A stretch of DNA of 64,000 bases from positions 5,849,158-5,913,157 of the forward strand of contig CM056391.1 in NCBI GenBank assembly GCA_029718625.1, in the 5' to 3' direction. The translations under genes were made by a program, and so were the position numbers. Of this stretch, positions 22,369 to 34,606 are shown piece after piece. Below the pieces are notes generated by a model. The model made no database searches. It was not told where the DNA came from and was given only the letters and a program-made list of their open reading frames with translations. This DNA comes from Synaphobranchus kaupii. Lineage: Eukaryota > Chordata > Actinopteri > Anguilliformes > Synaphobranchidae. Within the stretch, counting starts at the first letter, position 1. Each line of letters starts with the position of its first letter.

Positions 22369-24030
22369 AAATTTCTGGCTTGTCTTGTTTAAAAAAATAC
22401 TGTCGAAATGTTTAATATGAATATAGTAGGTGTATCCATCGTAACTGGTCATGTGTCAAGTCAAATTCCAAAACCTTTATGTATTTTGTGTACAGGTGTC
22501 ACTGATGTGTGATTTGTGATCTAGGCTACTTTATTAAAAATAAATATAGTATAAAGCATATGAAAACTGCGTATCTGACAGGGACCTGGAGAGCTACTCT
22601 CTGCGTTGCATGCATGGTGTGGATATTTCCTGTATTTTTTTGTTAAAACAAAACTGATTTTACGTTCTGACGAGGTAAGTAAAGTATCAATTGTTTACTC
22701 TGTTCAAACTGTGCCCTTGCTGGCCTGTTTATGTCAAATATTTTTTGTAAACAAACTATTACTCGCACTGCAGGACACCGTTCAGTGTAGCTGCAGTGCT
22801 GACTGTTGAATTTATCTTTTAGGGTATATTATTGCTATATATGGTATTTCCTGCAGAAAGGGGGATTTGGGTCAAATAGTTGAGCCAGGAGTTGTAGTAT
22901 ATGCATGCTACAGGTTTAGCTTTGAAACGTACGTCCCTAACAGAGTGGAATAAAGCAGTTTAGAGTAGGAATTAGCTTTTGGCTACTAGTGAAAAAAAAT
23001 AGCTGGGGCGTGGTTTGATACCTGGAGCTCAGCCCCTATATTATTATCTTATCACGCCCAGATTTTGGCATTTTAGAATTTCAAAAGGGGGCGGGGTCTA
23101 GCGAAACCAGCGTGTTTTGTTACCCTTTAAAAGATACACTTAACGTATTCATAGACACTGCAAAAAGAATATGATGTTAGCAAGCAAGCTAAGTAAATGA
23201 CCGCAGGTCAATCTCCTCTGTGCATCTTCAGATCGTTCGCACGCCGACATCGAAGACTTGAGTGAACTCAGGGATGGTAACAACTAACTCTAGGTAGGGA
23301 ATAACACTGCCAATGGGTATGCCCAGCCCACTACAGGCCCCTTGGTTGCTTTATCTGGTTGAACCAGCATTTCTGAGAGCCCTCATTGAGGCCTTGGGAA
23401 TGTGCTCGCCTATGACGACAAACACCTGACCTGTCCAATAACCACTCAAACCTGAAAAGTACATAATCATTAATAGTTGTATTACCCTCCACTTTCTGAA
23501 GCAGGACAAATAACTCCTGTTTGATTATTGTGCCAAAGGCCAATTCCAGTGCATTCCAGGACAAGACGTTTACCAGTGCATGCTGTGGCCTCCATCCAGG
23601 TATCATCATCTTATGGCCAACCACGCCACACCCCAAGCCCACCCCCGGACTGTGATTGGACAGTTGATTACATTTCATTTTGCCATGGAAACACCAAGGT
23701 GCTTTTATAAGAGCAATGACAGACCACTCTACCGTTCAATAAATACAATGACGAGGATTGCTTTGACTTGTGTCACATTCCATGCTGCACTCAATGGTCA
23801 CAGAGCGAAATGGAATTGGCACATCAATTACATTCGCAAGTGTGTAATACGTTTAATTGTGACTTGAAAACCACACACTGATGTTGAAAAGCAATCATTC
23901 TGCAGTCCAAAAAAATACAGTGATGATTGCTCAGTGTCATCGTGTTAAGAGCCACACAACACATGCCCACAGAGCGAAATGCAATAGGCACGTGGATTAC
24001 ATTCCAAGGTCAGAATTGCATTTATTTGTG
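22369..24030. other. Spacer between units 4 and 5
   Basis: A possible AATAAA for unit 4 lies at 22539-22544. The rest is AT-rich up to 23000, then mixed. A minus-strand open frame at 23331-23678 was not recognised. No zinc finger exon is seen. Confidence 0.4.
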
Positions 24031-24039
24031 GCACGAAGT

Positions 24040-24240
24040 GTCCTTGAGCAAGACAATTACCTGCTAATTGCTCCCGACAAGCTGGTTGGTGCCGTGCATG
24101 TCTGGTTTTCACTGTTTTTGTGTTAGTGTGTGAGAATGGGTGAATGAACATTAATTGTAAAGGGCTTTGTGTCGCCGTAGTCACTGGAAAAAGTAACTCG
24201 ATAAATGTAGTCCGTGTACCATTTACCCCATTTACATCTA
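24040..24240 (+). repeat. Fish SINE or LINE tail
   Basis: The motif series GTCCTTGAGCAAGACAATTA, TGAGAATGGGTGAATGAACA and GTAAAGGGCTTTGTGTCGCC, ending in CCATTTACC repeats, is common to fish short retroelements. The ends are not defined. Confidence 0.55.
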
Positions 24241-24634
24241 TAAATAAAGTATTTCTGCAACAAAATGAAAAGAAAAATGACCAGAAGAAATGCTCAAGTC
24301 AATTGTTTTCATAATAGCAAATAATATAATTTGAAGAAAAACAAATCAGTTTGTGAAAAATGTGATCTTCCAGAAATGTAAAGTCACATCATGAAAAAAA
24401 AAATTGCTTTTAAATCGCAGAAGCTACAATCAACATTTTCAGGATAAGACTTATTAATATAGTATTTAACAGGGTATATTCTGTGTAATATAATCAGTTG
24501 GATTACCCTCGCTTTTGGCAGTAGCACATATTTAGTGAGTGGGAAGCACTGCGTGCATACAGCCTTTCCCTGAGAATCATGTCGTCACAAAGAAACTACC
24601 ACCGAAGAAGTAGCCTGGAGGCGTGGCCAGTTGA

Positions 24635-24645
24635 CCGGTAGTAAA
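24635..24645 (+). promoter_or_regulatory. ETS-type promoter site of unit 5, one base changed
   Basis: CCGGTAGTAAA, 207 bp before the ATG at 24842. It is aligned with CCGGAAGTAAA of the other MANGV-type units. The A to T change falls in the GGAA core and would be expected to weaken binding. Confidence 0.45.
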
Positions 24646-24841
24646 CAAGACAGCTAAATCGTGTAACGAAATACGTGAGAAAGCTCAGCAAGCCAACAGC
24701 TGGTTGTAAAATTTAGCTGTTGATAAAACAATAGTCATTTATTCATAGTCAAAATCTACAGACTCGCCATATCCAGGCTTACTCGAAAGTGTAAGCTGGT
24801 TCATTTGATCAAAAATTACGCTACATACTGAGCTAGCTAAA

Positions 24842-27331
24842 ATGGCTAATGGCGTTAACCTGAATTTCCATTCACAGCTTCGTTCAGTTGTCGACATATT
24901 GGCAATGACGGCTGTGCAAGAAATCTCAAAACTTGTAGATGATGGATTCGCGATCTTGCACCTGGAAATTTCGCGAAGCCATAAAGAGAACGAAGCACTT
25001 AAGTGCAAAATACAGACGATGGAGCTTCAGATTGCGCGAGGGTGTGTGGAGGAGTCGGGAATGCGACAGCAGCTTGCCGAGTGTCGTTGCGGCGGAGTTC
25101 AAAGCGGTGAGTTGGTGACCACTGGAAAACGTAGAGAGTAAGTTCTCCTGCAGTTCTATACATGGGTTATATGCCGTTTGTGGGCCTTCATCATTTTCGA
25201 AGTAGTTTGGAAATTTGAGTTTGAGATGCTTCGAAAGATAGCATCTGCGAGAGGTTAAAGTGGTTTCTTTTCTCATTCGCGTTTTAGAAGGGAATCCATT
25301 TAAAACCACAAACGACGTCTATGAAGAACGTATGGACATGCCAAGGATGGACGCAGGACCCCCCTCTAGGCACGAGGACACTCCCGCAACAACTACTGAC
25401 ACGAAGGCAGAGGTAAGTCACCATGGCGTCAGTGAAACGGCTGTAGGCTGCCCTGTCAGCGGTAACGGCCCCTGGCTCAATTGGTGTTTTCTTCCTGTCT
25501 TTATTACGCCATCCTAATCACACTCTAGTCCTTGTAAAAATGTGAAACTTAGCATTAGCCAGACATAAAAAAGGGGTGCAGTTAGGGTTTTGGTATCTTG
25601 TGAAATTATTCCCAGACTGAAGCATATTGTACTGTATATTGATGTAGCTATTATATGTATTTCAATGGTCCAACTTTTGTGTGAGCTCATTATCCCAAAA
25701 TGTGTTCAATGGCTTCATTCCCCTGTTACAGTGTGCAGACATGGAGGAGAGGAGGACTGAAGGACTTCTTATAAAAGAGGAGAGAGTGGAAGAGGACAGA
25801 GACCCACAGGGAGAGATGAACACCAGGGAGGAGAGTAAGTAGAGAATGGGAGTTGTGTAATTACAGTGATGAGGTTTGTTGGACACAGTTCTGGCTGTCA
25901 GACTCATATATGAATCTCCAGTTTCAGATTCATATGGCTGCATTTAGAGTCAATGTTGAACTCCACTGTACATAGAGCAGTGAAATCCATCTCATGATGG
26001 AAGTGAGCCTTACACTCCACCAATAAATAGCTTCAAGATCACAATCCTTTCAGACAGTATAAACCTTTCATATAAACCTTGCAACAACAAATGTCATGCA
26101 ACCTACACGTACGTTTTAAACATTAAAATTGAATTAAAGAAAAATAAATACCAACACAAGGCACATAAGAGACTCTTGTAGCCATCTTGAATTATTAATT
26201 TTGTGTAATGTTTCCTAACACTTGAATTTCCCTCCAGGAGCCTTGGACTGGAGGGCAGGCAGCAGGGAAATGTGTCCCGTTCAGGAAACGCAGAATAAAC
26301 CAGCGAATCACACAGAGGAGCTCACTGAGCAGCACAGGACCAGACGCGCTGATTGGGAGGTCAGTGGACTGGAATCTGCACTTAAAACAGACCCAGAGAC
26401 AGAAAGTGGCAAGATGCTTCAGCACACAGGATCTGAACAGAGCACAAGAGGACTCCACAGTTCCTGTCCTGAATACTTAATGTGTGAGAGAACTAGTCAA
26501 CTGAGGACTTTCTGTACACAGGGGGCTGGTGAAACAGAGGCTGATGATCCCTCCTGCTCTTATGCTACAGAAACCAGCTCTGAGAGCCTGTCCATTCACT
26601 CAGGGCTGCAGTCACTTCCTCCCACAGGGAAAGCTGCTGCCAGTAGTCTGTCATTGGGGTCTCTTGATGAGAAACCAGAGGTTGTAATAATAGACTCTAC
26701 ACCGACCGAAGAGGAGGCTGAGATGCACTCGACATGGAATAGAGAGACTATTTCAGAAAATATTGCATCACAGCACAGACATTACAGTGAAGAGAGCGAG
26801 ATAATGGAAGTGATTCCTGGAAACATTGACGTGTCCCCCCAATATGCACATATATCAGTGAGAGACAGCACTGAAGCCCCACACATCCTTGCACCTGATC
26901 TACACGCACGTGTGCCCTTTGATAATGAAATATCCGCACCGAAGGGTATCGGTACGCACAGAGTTGAAAGGAGGGAGAAAATGTACAATTGTACGTATTG
27001 TGGGAAGGCTTTCAATCGTCCAAAAAAGGTTGAAATACACCAGAGAGTCCACACAGGAGAGAAACCACACAGCTGCACACTATGTGGACAGCAGTTTTCC
27101 CATTCAGGTAGTCTTAACAGACATTACAGAGTTCACACAGGAGAGAAGCCATTTAGATGTATGGATTGTGGTTGGTGTTTTTCTGAGTCGGGCAATCTTA
27201 AAAAGCATCAAAAGGTTCACAGTGGGGGGAGACCATTCAGATGTACATCTTGTGGGAGAAGGTTTACCTCAATACAGAACCTTAAAATGCACCAGCAGAG
27301 AGTCCATACAGTTGTTTTTAGTGTAGGATAG
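24842..27331 (+). CDS. C2H2 zinc finger protein, unit 5 (4 exons, 4 fingers)
   Basis: The exons are 24842-25106, 25288-25412, 25732-25834 and 26238-27331, giving 528 residues. Exon 1 is MANGV-type, exon 3 has IKEE, and the exon 4 linker has DWEVSGLE (Asp in place of Val or Ala before the core Trp). Compared with units 3 and 6 there are about 60 extra residues (26790-26980) before the fingers. These lead into a first finger CTYCGKAFNRPKKVEIHQ of the kind seen in units 9, 10 and 11. Fingers 2-4 match those of unit 3. Helix residues are R-K-K-I, H-G-S-R, E-G-N-K and S-Q-N-M. Fingers start near residue 414, and the last link is SGGRPF. A possible AATAAA lies at 27554. Confidence 0.85.
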
Positions 27332-29088
27332 GGTTCATCAGTGAAAATCAATGTAAGGTGGGAAGTAGCTTGTGCTATAAATGACTCTGTGGGCATGCCG
27401 GAGGGACTGCTACGTGGCTCATGAAATTCAGGCTCTGTTCCAGTGTGTGGGTGGGCCCTATACTCTGATATTGAGTCGGACCGCATGTTGCACTCAAGAA
27501 TCTCTCTTTGGACTCAGGAGTGGCATATTTTAAATGAGGTTTATACTGCAAATAATAAATATTCACAAATATGAGTTGGCTGTGCTGCAGTTGGTAATAC
27601 AGTATAACTTATTAGATGGTAACGATCAACTGATTCACTACAATTTAGGACAATGCATTAGCACAAGAACATACAAAATAATTAAAATATCAATTAATAA
27701 ACATTTCCATATGGCTCTTAGTAATTATAAATAACATATAATGACATATGATTCTATCTGTAAACGCATCAAAGTAATCATTCAGATAATCATGTAATTC
27801 TACTCCACACAATGTAAAACTCATTCCCATTCATAAGACCGTTTCATTCATATTTACAGCTTGAGCCAAGGCTTCGTCAAAGTTACCATAGCGACTGGCC
27901 AAACATTTACTACCACGGCCATCAGTTGACGTTTCGTTAGTAGCTTTTAGCTATCTAACGCTAGTCAAAACGAAGTGTAGACTGACAAATTTACGTTGGA
28001 ATAACAACATAAAAAATAAACAACATGGCTACACAAGCGGTCAGTATATATCTGGGAGACAAACGAATGTTATTTGACTCCAAATGTCATAAACGGAAAA
28101 AAAATACTTTGCGAGACCACTCGTTGGTTAGCGAGCTAGCTAACGTTCGGTTCGTTTAGATAGGAAACTATTAAGCTATGCTGTTAAGTAACGTTACGTA
28201 GAAGTATATTCACGATAGCAGGAGACAAAAATAGTTTAGCTAGGTCCTATACATTACTATACAAATGCTTGGTGACACCTGCAAATAATACATTCACAAA
28301 TATGAGTTAGCTGAACAGCAGTTGGAAATATAACTTACTTGGTCATGGTCATGGATGGTAAGGAAGGACGACCAACTGAAAAGGAACACAGCTCGAGCTC
28401 ATAAATTACCAGTGGTGCTCGTGGATAGTTGGACAATATTTGTTCTGTAGGCTATACATATAAGCCTAAGAGAGAAACGTTAGTAGTAACCTATGAGGTT
28501 AGATTATTTCCACATATAGAGATAAAAATGACAAAATAATGCGCTGTCTGTTAAAATGAGAAATACAACAAATACTGAGTCGGTGAACTCACATATAAAT
28601 ACATGTATATCACACTCTTCCCCACATTTCTAAATGTCTCCTGACATTTTACACCTTCATAAATGAGCACTTTCAATCTATCAATGCTCTCCTAGGTTAT
28701 ACTCAAGGAATACTTCAGCTTTAAAGTGTGGGATTCCTTTTTCAAGTTATGCAAAAGTGAGAACCATTACTTTAACCACACAAAGTAAACATATATTCAT
28801 CCGACCTACAGCTTCAAACACAGTTTACACCAACATATACATAATAGTCTGATGTGATATATTTCTTTGGTGGACTTCAGGCATTACTCAGGCTAAGACA
28901 AGGCACAGTCAAATATTCCCCAAATACACTACACACAGTAAGATGGTACAACAGTCTGTAATTGCCCATGGCCTCCAAAGTATTGAAGGAGCTTAGGGGC
29001 TTGACAGGTGTGGCTTATAACAAATTTCCACTCTTCTAATGCTCCTGCCACTGGGCTCCCCCAGAGCATCGTGGGTAAGCATGTGAGT
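27332..29088. other. Spacer after unit 5
   Basis: AT-rich. A 70-90 bp segment with ATATGAGTTGGCTGTGCTGC (27546-27640) recurs in the same direction at 28278-28350. A 44-codon frame with a good start context lies at 28025-28159 but is unassigned. No zinc finger exon is seen. Confidence 0.4.
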
Positions 29089-29134
29089 ACAGGACAGGAC
29101 AGGACAGGACAGGACAGGACAGGACAGGACAGGA
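29089..29134. repeat. (ACAGG)n microsatellite
   Basis: Nine pentamer copies, followed directly by G-rich DNA and a pure run of 23 G at 29148-29170. Confidence 0.93.
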
Positions 29135-29186
29135 AGGGGTGGGGGGTGGGGGGGGGGGGGGGGGGGGGGGTGAGCTGTGAAGTGAC

Positions 29187-29835
29187 AGTGTTCACACGGG
29201 AGAAAACATGCATGCGCACTATGTGGACAGGAGTTCAATAGTCTTAACAGACATTACACTATGTGGACAAGAGTTTTCTCATTTCAATAGTTACAGTGGT
29301 CACACACTGCAAAAAAACAAAAATAAGGCTTAATCTTAATCTTATCAAGCATTTTAGTCTTAATCTGAACATTGTCAGTCGTCCCTATAGCCTTTCAGAG
29401 TCTGTCATTCTGATTCTCTGTAAAGCGTCTTTGTGACAGTTCTCTGTAAAAAGCGCTATACAAATAAAATTTAATTGAATTACAATTTAATTGAATTTCA
29501 AGATTTGCCAATGTGGTAAGATAATTCCACCTGTCAAGCAAAAAGTAATTTGAAACAAGCTAATATTTTCTACTTGAGAGAGAAAAAAAAAAAGATTTTA
29601 AGTCTCATTACAAGACTAAAACACTTGTTAAGCCAGACATTTTTTGCAGTGCACAGGAGAGAAATCGAACAGATGCATGTTTTGCTGATTGCCGGTAATC
29701 TTAAAAAAAAACATCAGAGGGTTTACAGTGGAGAAAGACCATTCAGATGTACATCTTGTACAAAGTCTACCTCAATACAGAACCTTTTAAAAGCACCAAC
29801 AGAGAGACCAAACACCTGTGTTTCGTGTAAGATAA
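29187..29835 (+). pseudogene. Broken C2H2 module, interrupted by a transposon
   Basis: Finger remains (29187-29298) are followed by an insert with inverted ends (29305-29652) and then by more finger sequence (29653-29835) that includes NLKKKHQRVYSGERPFRCTS. Frameshifts, lost cysteines and deletions prevent any intact finger in the first part. The sequence after the stop resembles the 3-prime flanks of units 3 and 6, so this was once a tail module of that group. Confidence 0.8.
29305..29652. mobile_element. Short DNA transposon with CACTGCAAAAAA ends
   Basis: The ends are CACTGCAAAAAA and TTTTTTGCAGTG, with further imperfect inverted match inside. The ends are hAT-like. A clean 8-bp duplication is not visible. 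A retroelement-tail-like piece (AAAAAGCGCTATACAAATAA) lies inside at about 29385-29490. Confidence 0.6.
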
Positions 29836-30020
29836 GTTTCTTCAGCAAAGATAAATCAAGGGAGGGAGTAATCTGCAGTATGTTTATCACCCATTACATT
29901 GCACACATGTAGCCCATGGTTTCTTTTATTTGATTTTTGTAAAGAAAATAAATAAATAAAAAGTTCTTCACTCTACCCACAAGGGTTACAGAATAAATGC
30001 TGTCTTAGATGAAGAACAAA

Positions 30021-30023
<3 letters not shown>

Positions 30024-30052
<29 letters not shown>
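30024..30052. repeat. (GT)n microsatellite
   Basis: A GT run of 14 units downstream of the broken module. Confidence 0.93.
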
Positions 30053-30058
<6 letters not shown>

Positions 30059-30235
30059 AAATATCTGAACTAATAATTAAGTTCTATATTGTTCTTGTAA
30101 ACTAAATATTTTTGAGTTTTAACTAAATGGGTCAATTGATGCGCTGTGATTAGCACATTAAGCATTGCAGTTTGATAGCTTCACAGCTTGTGTGTTCAAA
30201 TTACATAACCTGTCCATGAAATAAAATACTAAAGA

Positions 30236-30372
30236 GGTAACCACGATGTATGTGTTGCTTATGTAACCACGGTGGCAGAATGTGTTACTTGGGTAAGTGG
30301 CAGAATGTGTTACTTCGGTAACCACAATGGCAGAATGTGTTGCTTCGGTAACCACGGTGGCAGAATGTGTGC
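30236..30372. repeat. About 30-bp minisatellite, 4-5 copies
   Basis: Tandem, slightly diverged copies built around GGTAACCACGGTGGCAGAAT followed by GTGTTACTTC. Confidence 0.8.
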
Positions 30373-30866
30373 TTTTCACACAGCTTTACTTCATAATGGC
30401 AGAACCTGATGGTCATCAGGCTGTACATTCTGTAACAGAATTGTATTACGTGATGTTCTGAAAAAGGCATCAGAAAGGGAGTATTTGCTCACTAGTTTGC
30501 AGAAAATTACATGTAAATTGACCTCTGTGTGGTGATCTTACTGTTTCTCATTTTTAGCAAGGTCCTATACCTTTTTTCTATTGTTTAACTATTTTAAAAT
30601 ATAACGTGATCATAACATTTCTTATACGGTTGTTAAATTTGAATCATTTTACCGTGGTCGGTAATTTATATGAAAATAAAAATCTAAATTTGTTGATTTT
30701 TAATAATTTTTCCTGTGCAATTTTTCCCCCATGTCGTGCGGTATCATCTCTTCTGCTAACTGAAATGGGGAAAATTATGCACTTTAAAAACTTTCCCATG
30801 AACAAACATCACGACGTCACTGGTCAACTACCACCGAAGAAGTACCCTTGAGGTGTAGCAAGTAGA

Positions 30867-30877
30867 CCGGAAGTAAA
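30867..30877 (+). promoter_or_regulatory. ETS-type promoter site of unit 6
   Basis: CCGGAAGTAAA, 200 bp before the ATG at 31067. Confidence 0.6.
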
Positions 30878-31066
30878 CAGAGCTAAATAATGTAACGAAC
30901 TACAAATATTGAACTACTTCAGCGAGCTAACAGTCTGTAAAATTTAGCTGTTCATAAACCATAGTCGTTTTTGAACATTGCTGTTAAATCTAACGTTACA
31001 GAGACTCGCCTTCGCCTGCTCGAAAGTGTATGTTTAAAAACTAGGCTACATACTTAGCTCGCTACA

Positions 31067-33537
31067 ATGGCTAACGGTGTTAACCTGAATTTCCATTCAC
31101 AGCTTCGTTCCATTGTGGACACACTAGCAATGACGGCTGTGAAAGAAATCTCTTGCCTTGTAGACGATGGATTTGCGATCTTGCACCTGGAAATTTCGCG
31201 AAGCCAGAAAGAGAACGAAGCGCTTAAGTGCAAAATACAGACGATGGAGCTTCAGATTGCGCGAGGATGTGTGGAGGAGTCGGAAATGCGACAACAGCTT
31301 GCAAAGTGCCGTTTCGGCGCTGTTCAAAGCGGTGAGTTGGTGACCACTGGCAAACGTAGATAGAGAGTAACTTCTCCTGCAGTGCTATACATGGGTTATA
31401 TGCCGTTAGTGGGCCTTCTTCATGTCGAAGTAAATGGGAAATTTGAGTTTGAGATGCTTCGAAATACATGAAGTGTGAGGTTAAAGTTGTTTGTTTTCTC
31501 ATCCTGGTTTTAGAAGATAATCCATATAATCCATTTAAAACCACAAACGGCGTCTTTGCTGAACGTATGGACATGCCAAGGATGGACGCACAACCCCCCT
31601 CTAGGCACAAGAACACTGTCGCAACAACTACTGACATGAAGGCAGAGGTAAGTTACCGTGGCGTCAGTAGTGAAACTGCTGTAGGCTGCCCTGTCAGCGG
31701 TAACGGCCCCTGGCTCAATTGGTGTTTTCTTCCTGTCTTTATTACGCCATCCTAATCACACGCTAGTCCTTGTAAAATGTGAAACTTAGCATTAGCCAGT
31801 GACATAAAAAAGGGGTGCGGTTAGGGTTTTGGGATCTTGTGAAATTATTCCCAGGCAGAAGCATGTTGTACTTGGTGTCGCTAATACTATGCATTGCAAT
31901 GACTCAACGTTTGTGTGAGCTTATTATCCCAAAATTTGAACGATGGCCTCATTCCCCTGTTACAGTGTGCAGACATGGAGGAGAGGAGGACTGAAGCGCT
32001 TCTTATAAAGGAGGAGAGAGTGGAAGAGGACAGAGACCCACAGGGAGAGATGAACACCAGAGAGGAGAGTAAGTGGAGAATAGGGGACACTGGGAGTTGT
32101 GTAATTACAGTGATGAGGTTCATTGTACACAGTTCTGACTGTCAGACTAATGTGTGAATCTCCAGTTTCAGATTCATATGGCTGCATTTAGAGTCAATGT
32201 TCAACTCCACTGTACTTTCATAAGACTCTCCATGTCCGTAGATAGAGCTGTGTAATCCGTCATAATGGCAAGACATCCTCTTTGGTGGATCGCAGTGAGC
32301 CTTGGTTGAACATAAACTGTGAAACAATAAATGTTATGCAACCATTTTAGCAGGAATTTTAGCAGGTGCAAAACCTTTTAGCACATGCAAAACAAATAAC
32401 ACAACCAATGATTGGTGCAAAGCAAATGGCTTGACCAATCATTAGTCATGTAATTAGTTTTTGTGTGCTAAAAGGTTTTTCACATGCTAAAGGTTTTAGT
32501 AAATCAGGCCCTAAGTTTCTAAACATTAAAACAGATTGAAAGAAAAATGAACTTATCAAATATAAGGAGTCTTTTGTAGCCATCTTGAATGATCAAGTTC
32601 TTGTAAACACTCGAATTTCCCTCCAGGAGCCGTGGAGTGGAGTGCAGGCAGCAGGGAAAAGCGTCCCGTTCAGGAAACGCAGAATAAACCAGCGAATCAC
32701 ACAGAGGAGCTCACTGAGCAGCACAGGACCAGACGCGCTGTTTGGGAGGTCAGTGGACTGGAATCTGCACTTAAAACAGACCCAGAGACAGAAAGTGGCA
32801 AGATGCTTCAGCACACAGGATCTGAACAGAGCACAGGAGGACTCCACAGTTCCTGTCCTGAATACTTAATGTGTGAGAGAACTAGTCAACTGAGGACTTT
32901 CTGTACACAGGGGGCTGGTGAAACAGAGGCTGATGATCCCTCCTGCTCTTATGCTACAGAAACCAGCTCTGAGAGCCTGTCCATTCACTCAGGGCTGCAG
33001 TCACTTCCTCCCACAGGGAAAGCTGCTGCCAGTAGTCTGTCATTGGGGTCTCTTGATGAGAAACCAGAGGTTGTAATGATAGACTCTGCATCAACTGAAG
33101 AGGAGATTGAGATGCACTCGGCATGGAATGAGGAGACTATTTCAGAAAATATTGCATCACAGCACAGACATTACAGTGAAGAGAGACCATTTAGCTGCCA
33201 ACAGTGTGGGAAGCGCTTTGTTCATTTGTCTCATTTTACAGTTCACAGGAGAGTTCACACAGGAGAGAAACCATACAGGTGCACAATATGTCAACAGCAG
33301 TTTTCACGTTCAGGTAGTCTTAACAGACATTACAGAGTTCACACAGGAGAGAAGCCCTTTAGATGCACGTTTTGTGGAAGGTGTTTTGCTGAGTCGGGTA
33401 ATCTTAAAAAACATCAGAGGGTTCACAGTGGAGAGAGACCATTCAGATGTACGTCTTGTGGGAGAATGTTTGCCTCTGTACAAAACCTTCAAAAGCACCA
33501 ACAGAGAGACCATACACCTGTGTTTTGCATCAGATAA
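31067..33537 (+). CDS. C2H2 zinc finger protein, unit 6 (4 exons, 4 fingers)
   Basis: The exons are 31067-31331, 31514-31647, 31966-32068 and 32627-33537, giving 470 residues. Exon 1 is MANGV-type. Exon 2 is like that of unit 5 (FAERMDMPRMDAQPP). Exon 3 is CADMEE-type with IKEE. Exon 4 has the AVWEV core, the linker shared with units 3 and 5, and four fingers from about residue 356. Helix residues are H-S-H-V, R-G-S-R, E-G-N-K and S-Q-N-K. Finger 2 reads CTICQQQF, with Gln in place of the usual Gly after the second Cys. Unit 7 (exons 3-4 only) follows 1.8 kb downstream, repeating the unit 3 to unit 4 layout. Confidence 0.86.
32350..32515. repeat. Inverted-repeat MITE-like segment in intron 3 of unit 6
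   Basis: GCAAAACCTTTTAGCACATG on the left is answered on the right by complementary GTGTGCTAAAAGGTTTTTCA and CATGCTAAAGGTTTTAGT. The paralogous introns of units 3 and 5 lack it. The exact ends are unclear. Confidence 0.55.
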
Positions 33538-33761
33538 TTTTCTTCAGTAAAGATATACATGTTTATCATCTATCACACACACATGTAGACCATGGTTTCT
33601 TTTGATTTCTGTAAAAATAATTCAGTATATTTGCATCTGAAATTCAATTTAAAACTACTGGTGCCAAATTTCCATTGCATTATTGAATCATCATATCTTA
33701 GGAAATGTGTTTCTCAGAGCCGAGTAAGCTGTACCTAAGACAATGATGGTCAAAAACATAC
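33538..33761. other. 3-prime flank of unit 6
   Basis: The flank matches those of unit 3 and of the broken module. No strong polyadenylation signal is seen close to the stop. Confidence 0.4.
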
Positions 33762-34606
33762 TTAAAGCTGCGGTAGGCAACTTTCCAATGGTCACAATGT
33801 TGTGAAAACATTTCGAAAGGCCTAACACCCGTTGGCCCCGCCCACAGAGAAAGAGACACCCCCCTCCACTCCACTGCTTCTCCACATACCTTGTTGCATC
33901 AAAGTTTCTAGCTACGATTGCAGGATTACAGACTGGCATGTCTACACTAAAAATGTCAGCAATAACGCAATAAAAAATTTAACAATAATGGTTAAACAGT
34001 TTAACAATGACGCAATAAAACATTTTCCATTTAGTCACCGAGTTCTGTAGCTAATGAGTGGTTTCACTTGTTTAAAGTGAACTCTACCTGATGGTTCATG
34101 ATAGCTGCGTTAGCTAAATATTTTTATATGTGCAAATTCTTGACCAAGGCTACCCTCTATCCCAGACTTACAGTTACCTGATACACCTAGCCCCAATTCG
34201 GTACTCTGCTGGACGTTTTACAACAGGACGTTTTTTCTGAGCCAATTTTACTCAAACATTACAACAGTGATGGCTAGCTGAATTATATACCGAACCAATT
34301 TTTTTTCTAGAAAGACCCCAAATACTTAGGCCGGGCTCTAGTACCGGTTGGCGATGTAGTAGCTAGCTGCACAGTTGTGTGAACATGCTAGGTCAATCTT
34401 TGTTGAACTGGCTTATCTTATTGATTGGTTCATGTAATTAACCACTTTGTTTTGAAAACAAGAACTTGGGCCGATTCGCTGGTTTTAGAATGCAGAATTT
34501 TAGGGTATAAACACAGTGTATGGTGCTGGATTTCTCTCAGCGCTACCAAGGAAGCATGGCCATTCTCCGATGTCTTTCTAAAAAATGTTGCCTACTCCAG
34601 CTTTAA
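33762..34606. mobile_element. TTAA-flanked MITE (845 bp)
   Basis: TTAA at 33762-33765 and 34603-34606 flanks inverted ends AGCTGCGGTAGGCAAC and its near complement (AGCTGGAGTAGGCAAC). TTAA duplication with AG-starting ends suggests a Kolobok/T2 or piggyBac relative. No transposase was recognised. Confidence 0.7.

Noticed and set aside
23331..23678. 115-codon minus-strand frame
   Set aside because: There is no domain that I recognise, no splice context and no second copy in the window. Chance cannot be excluded.
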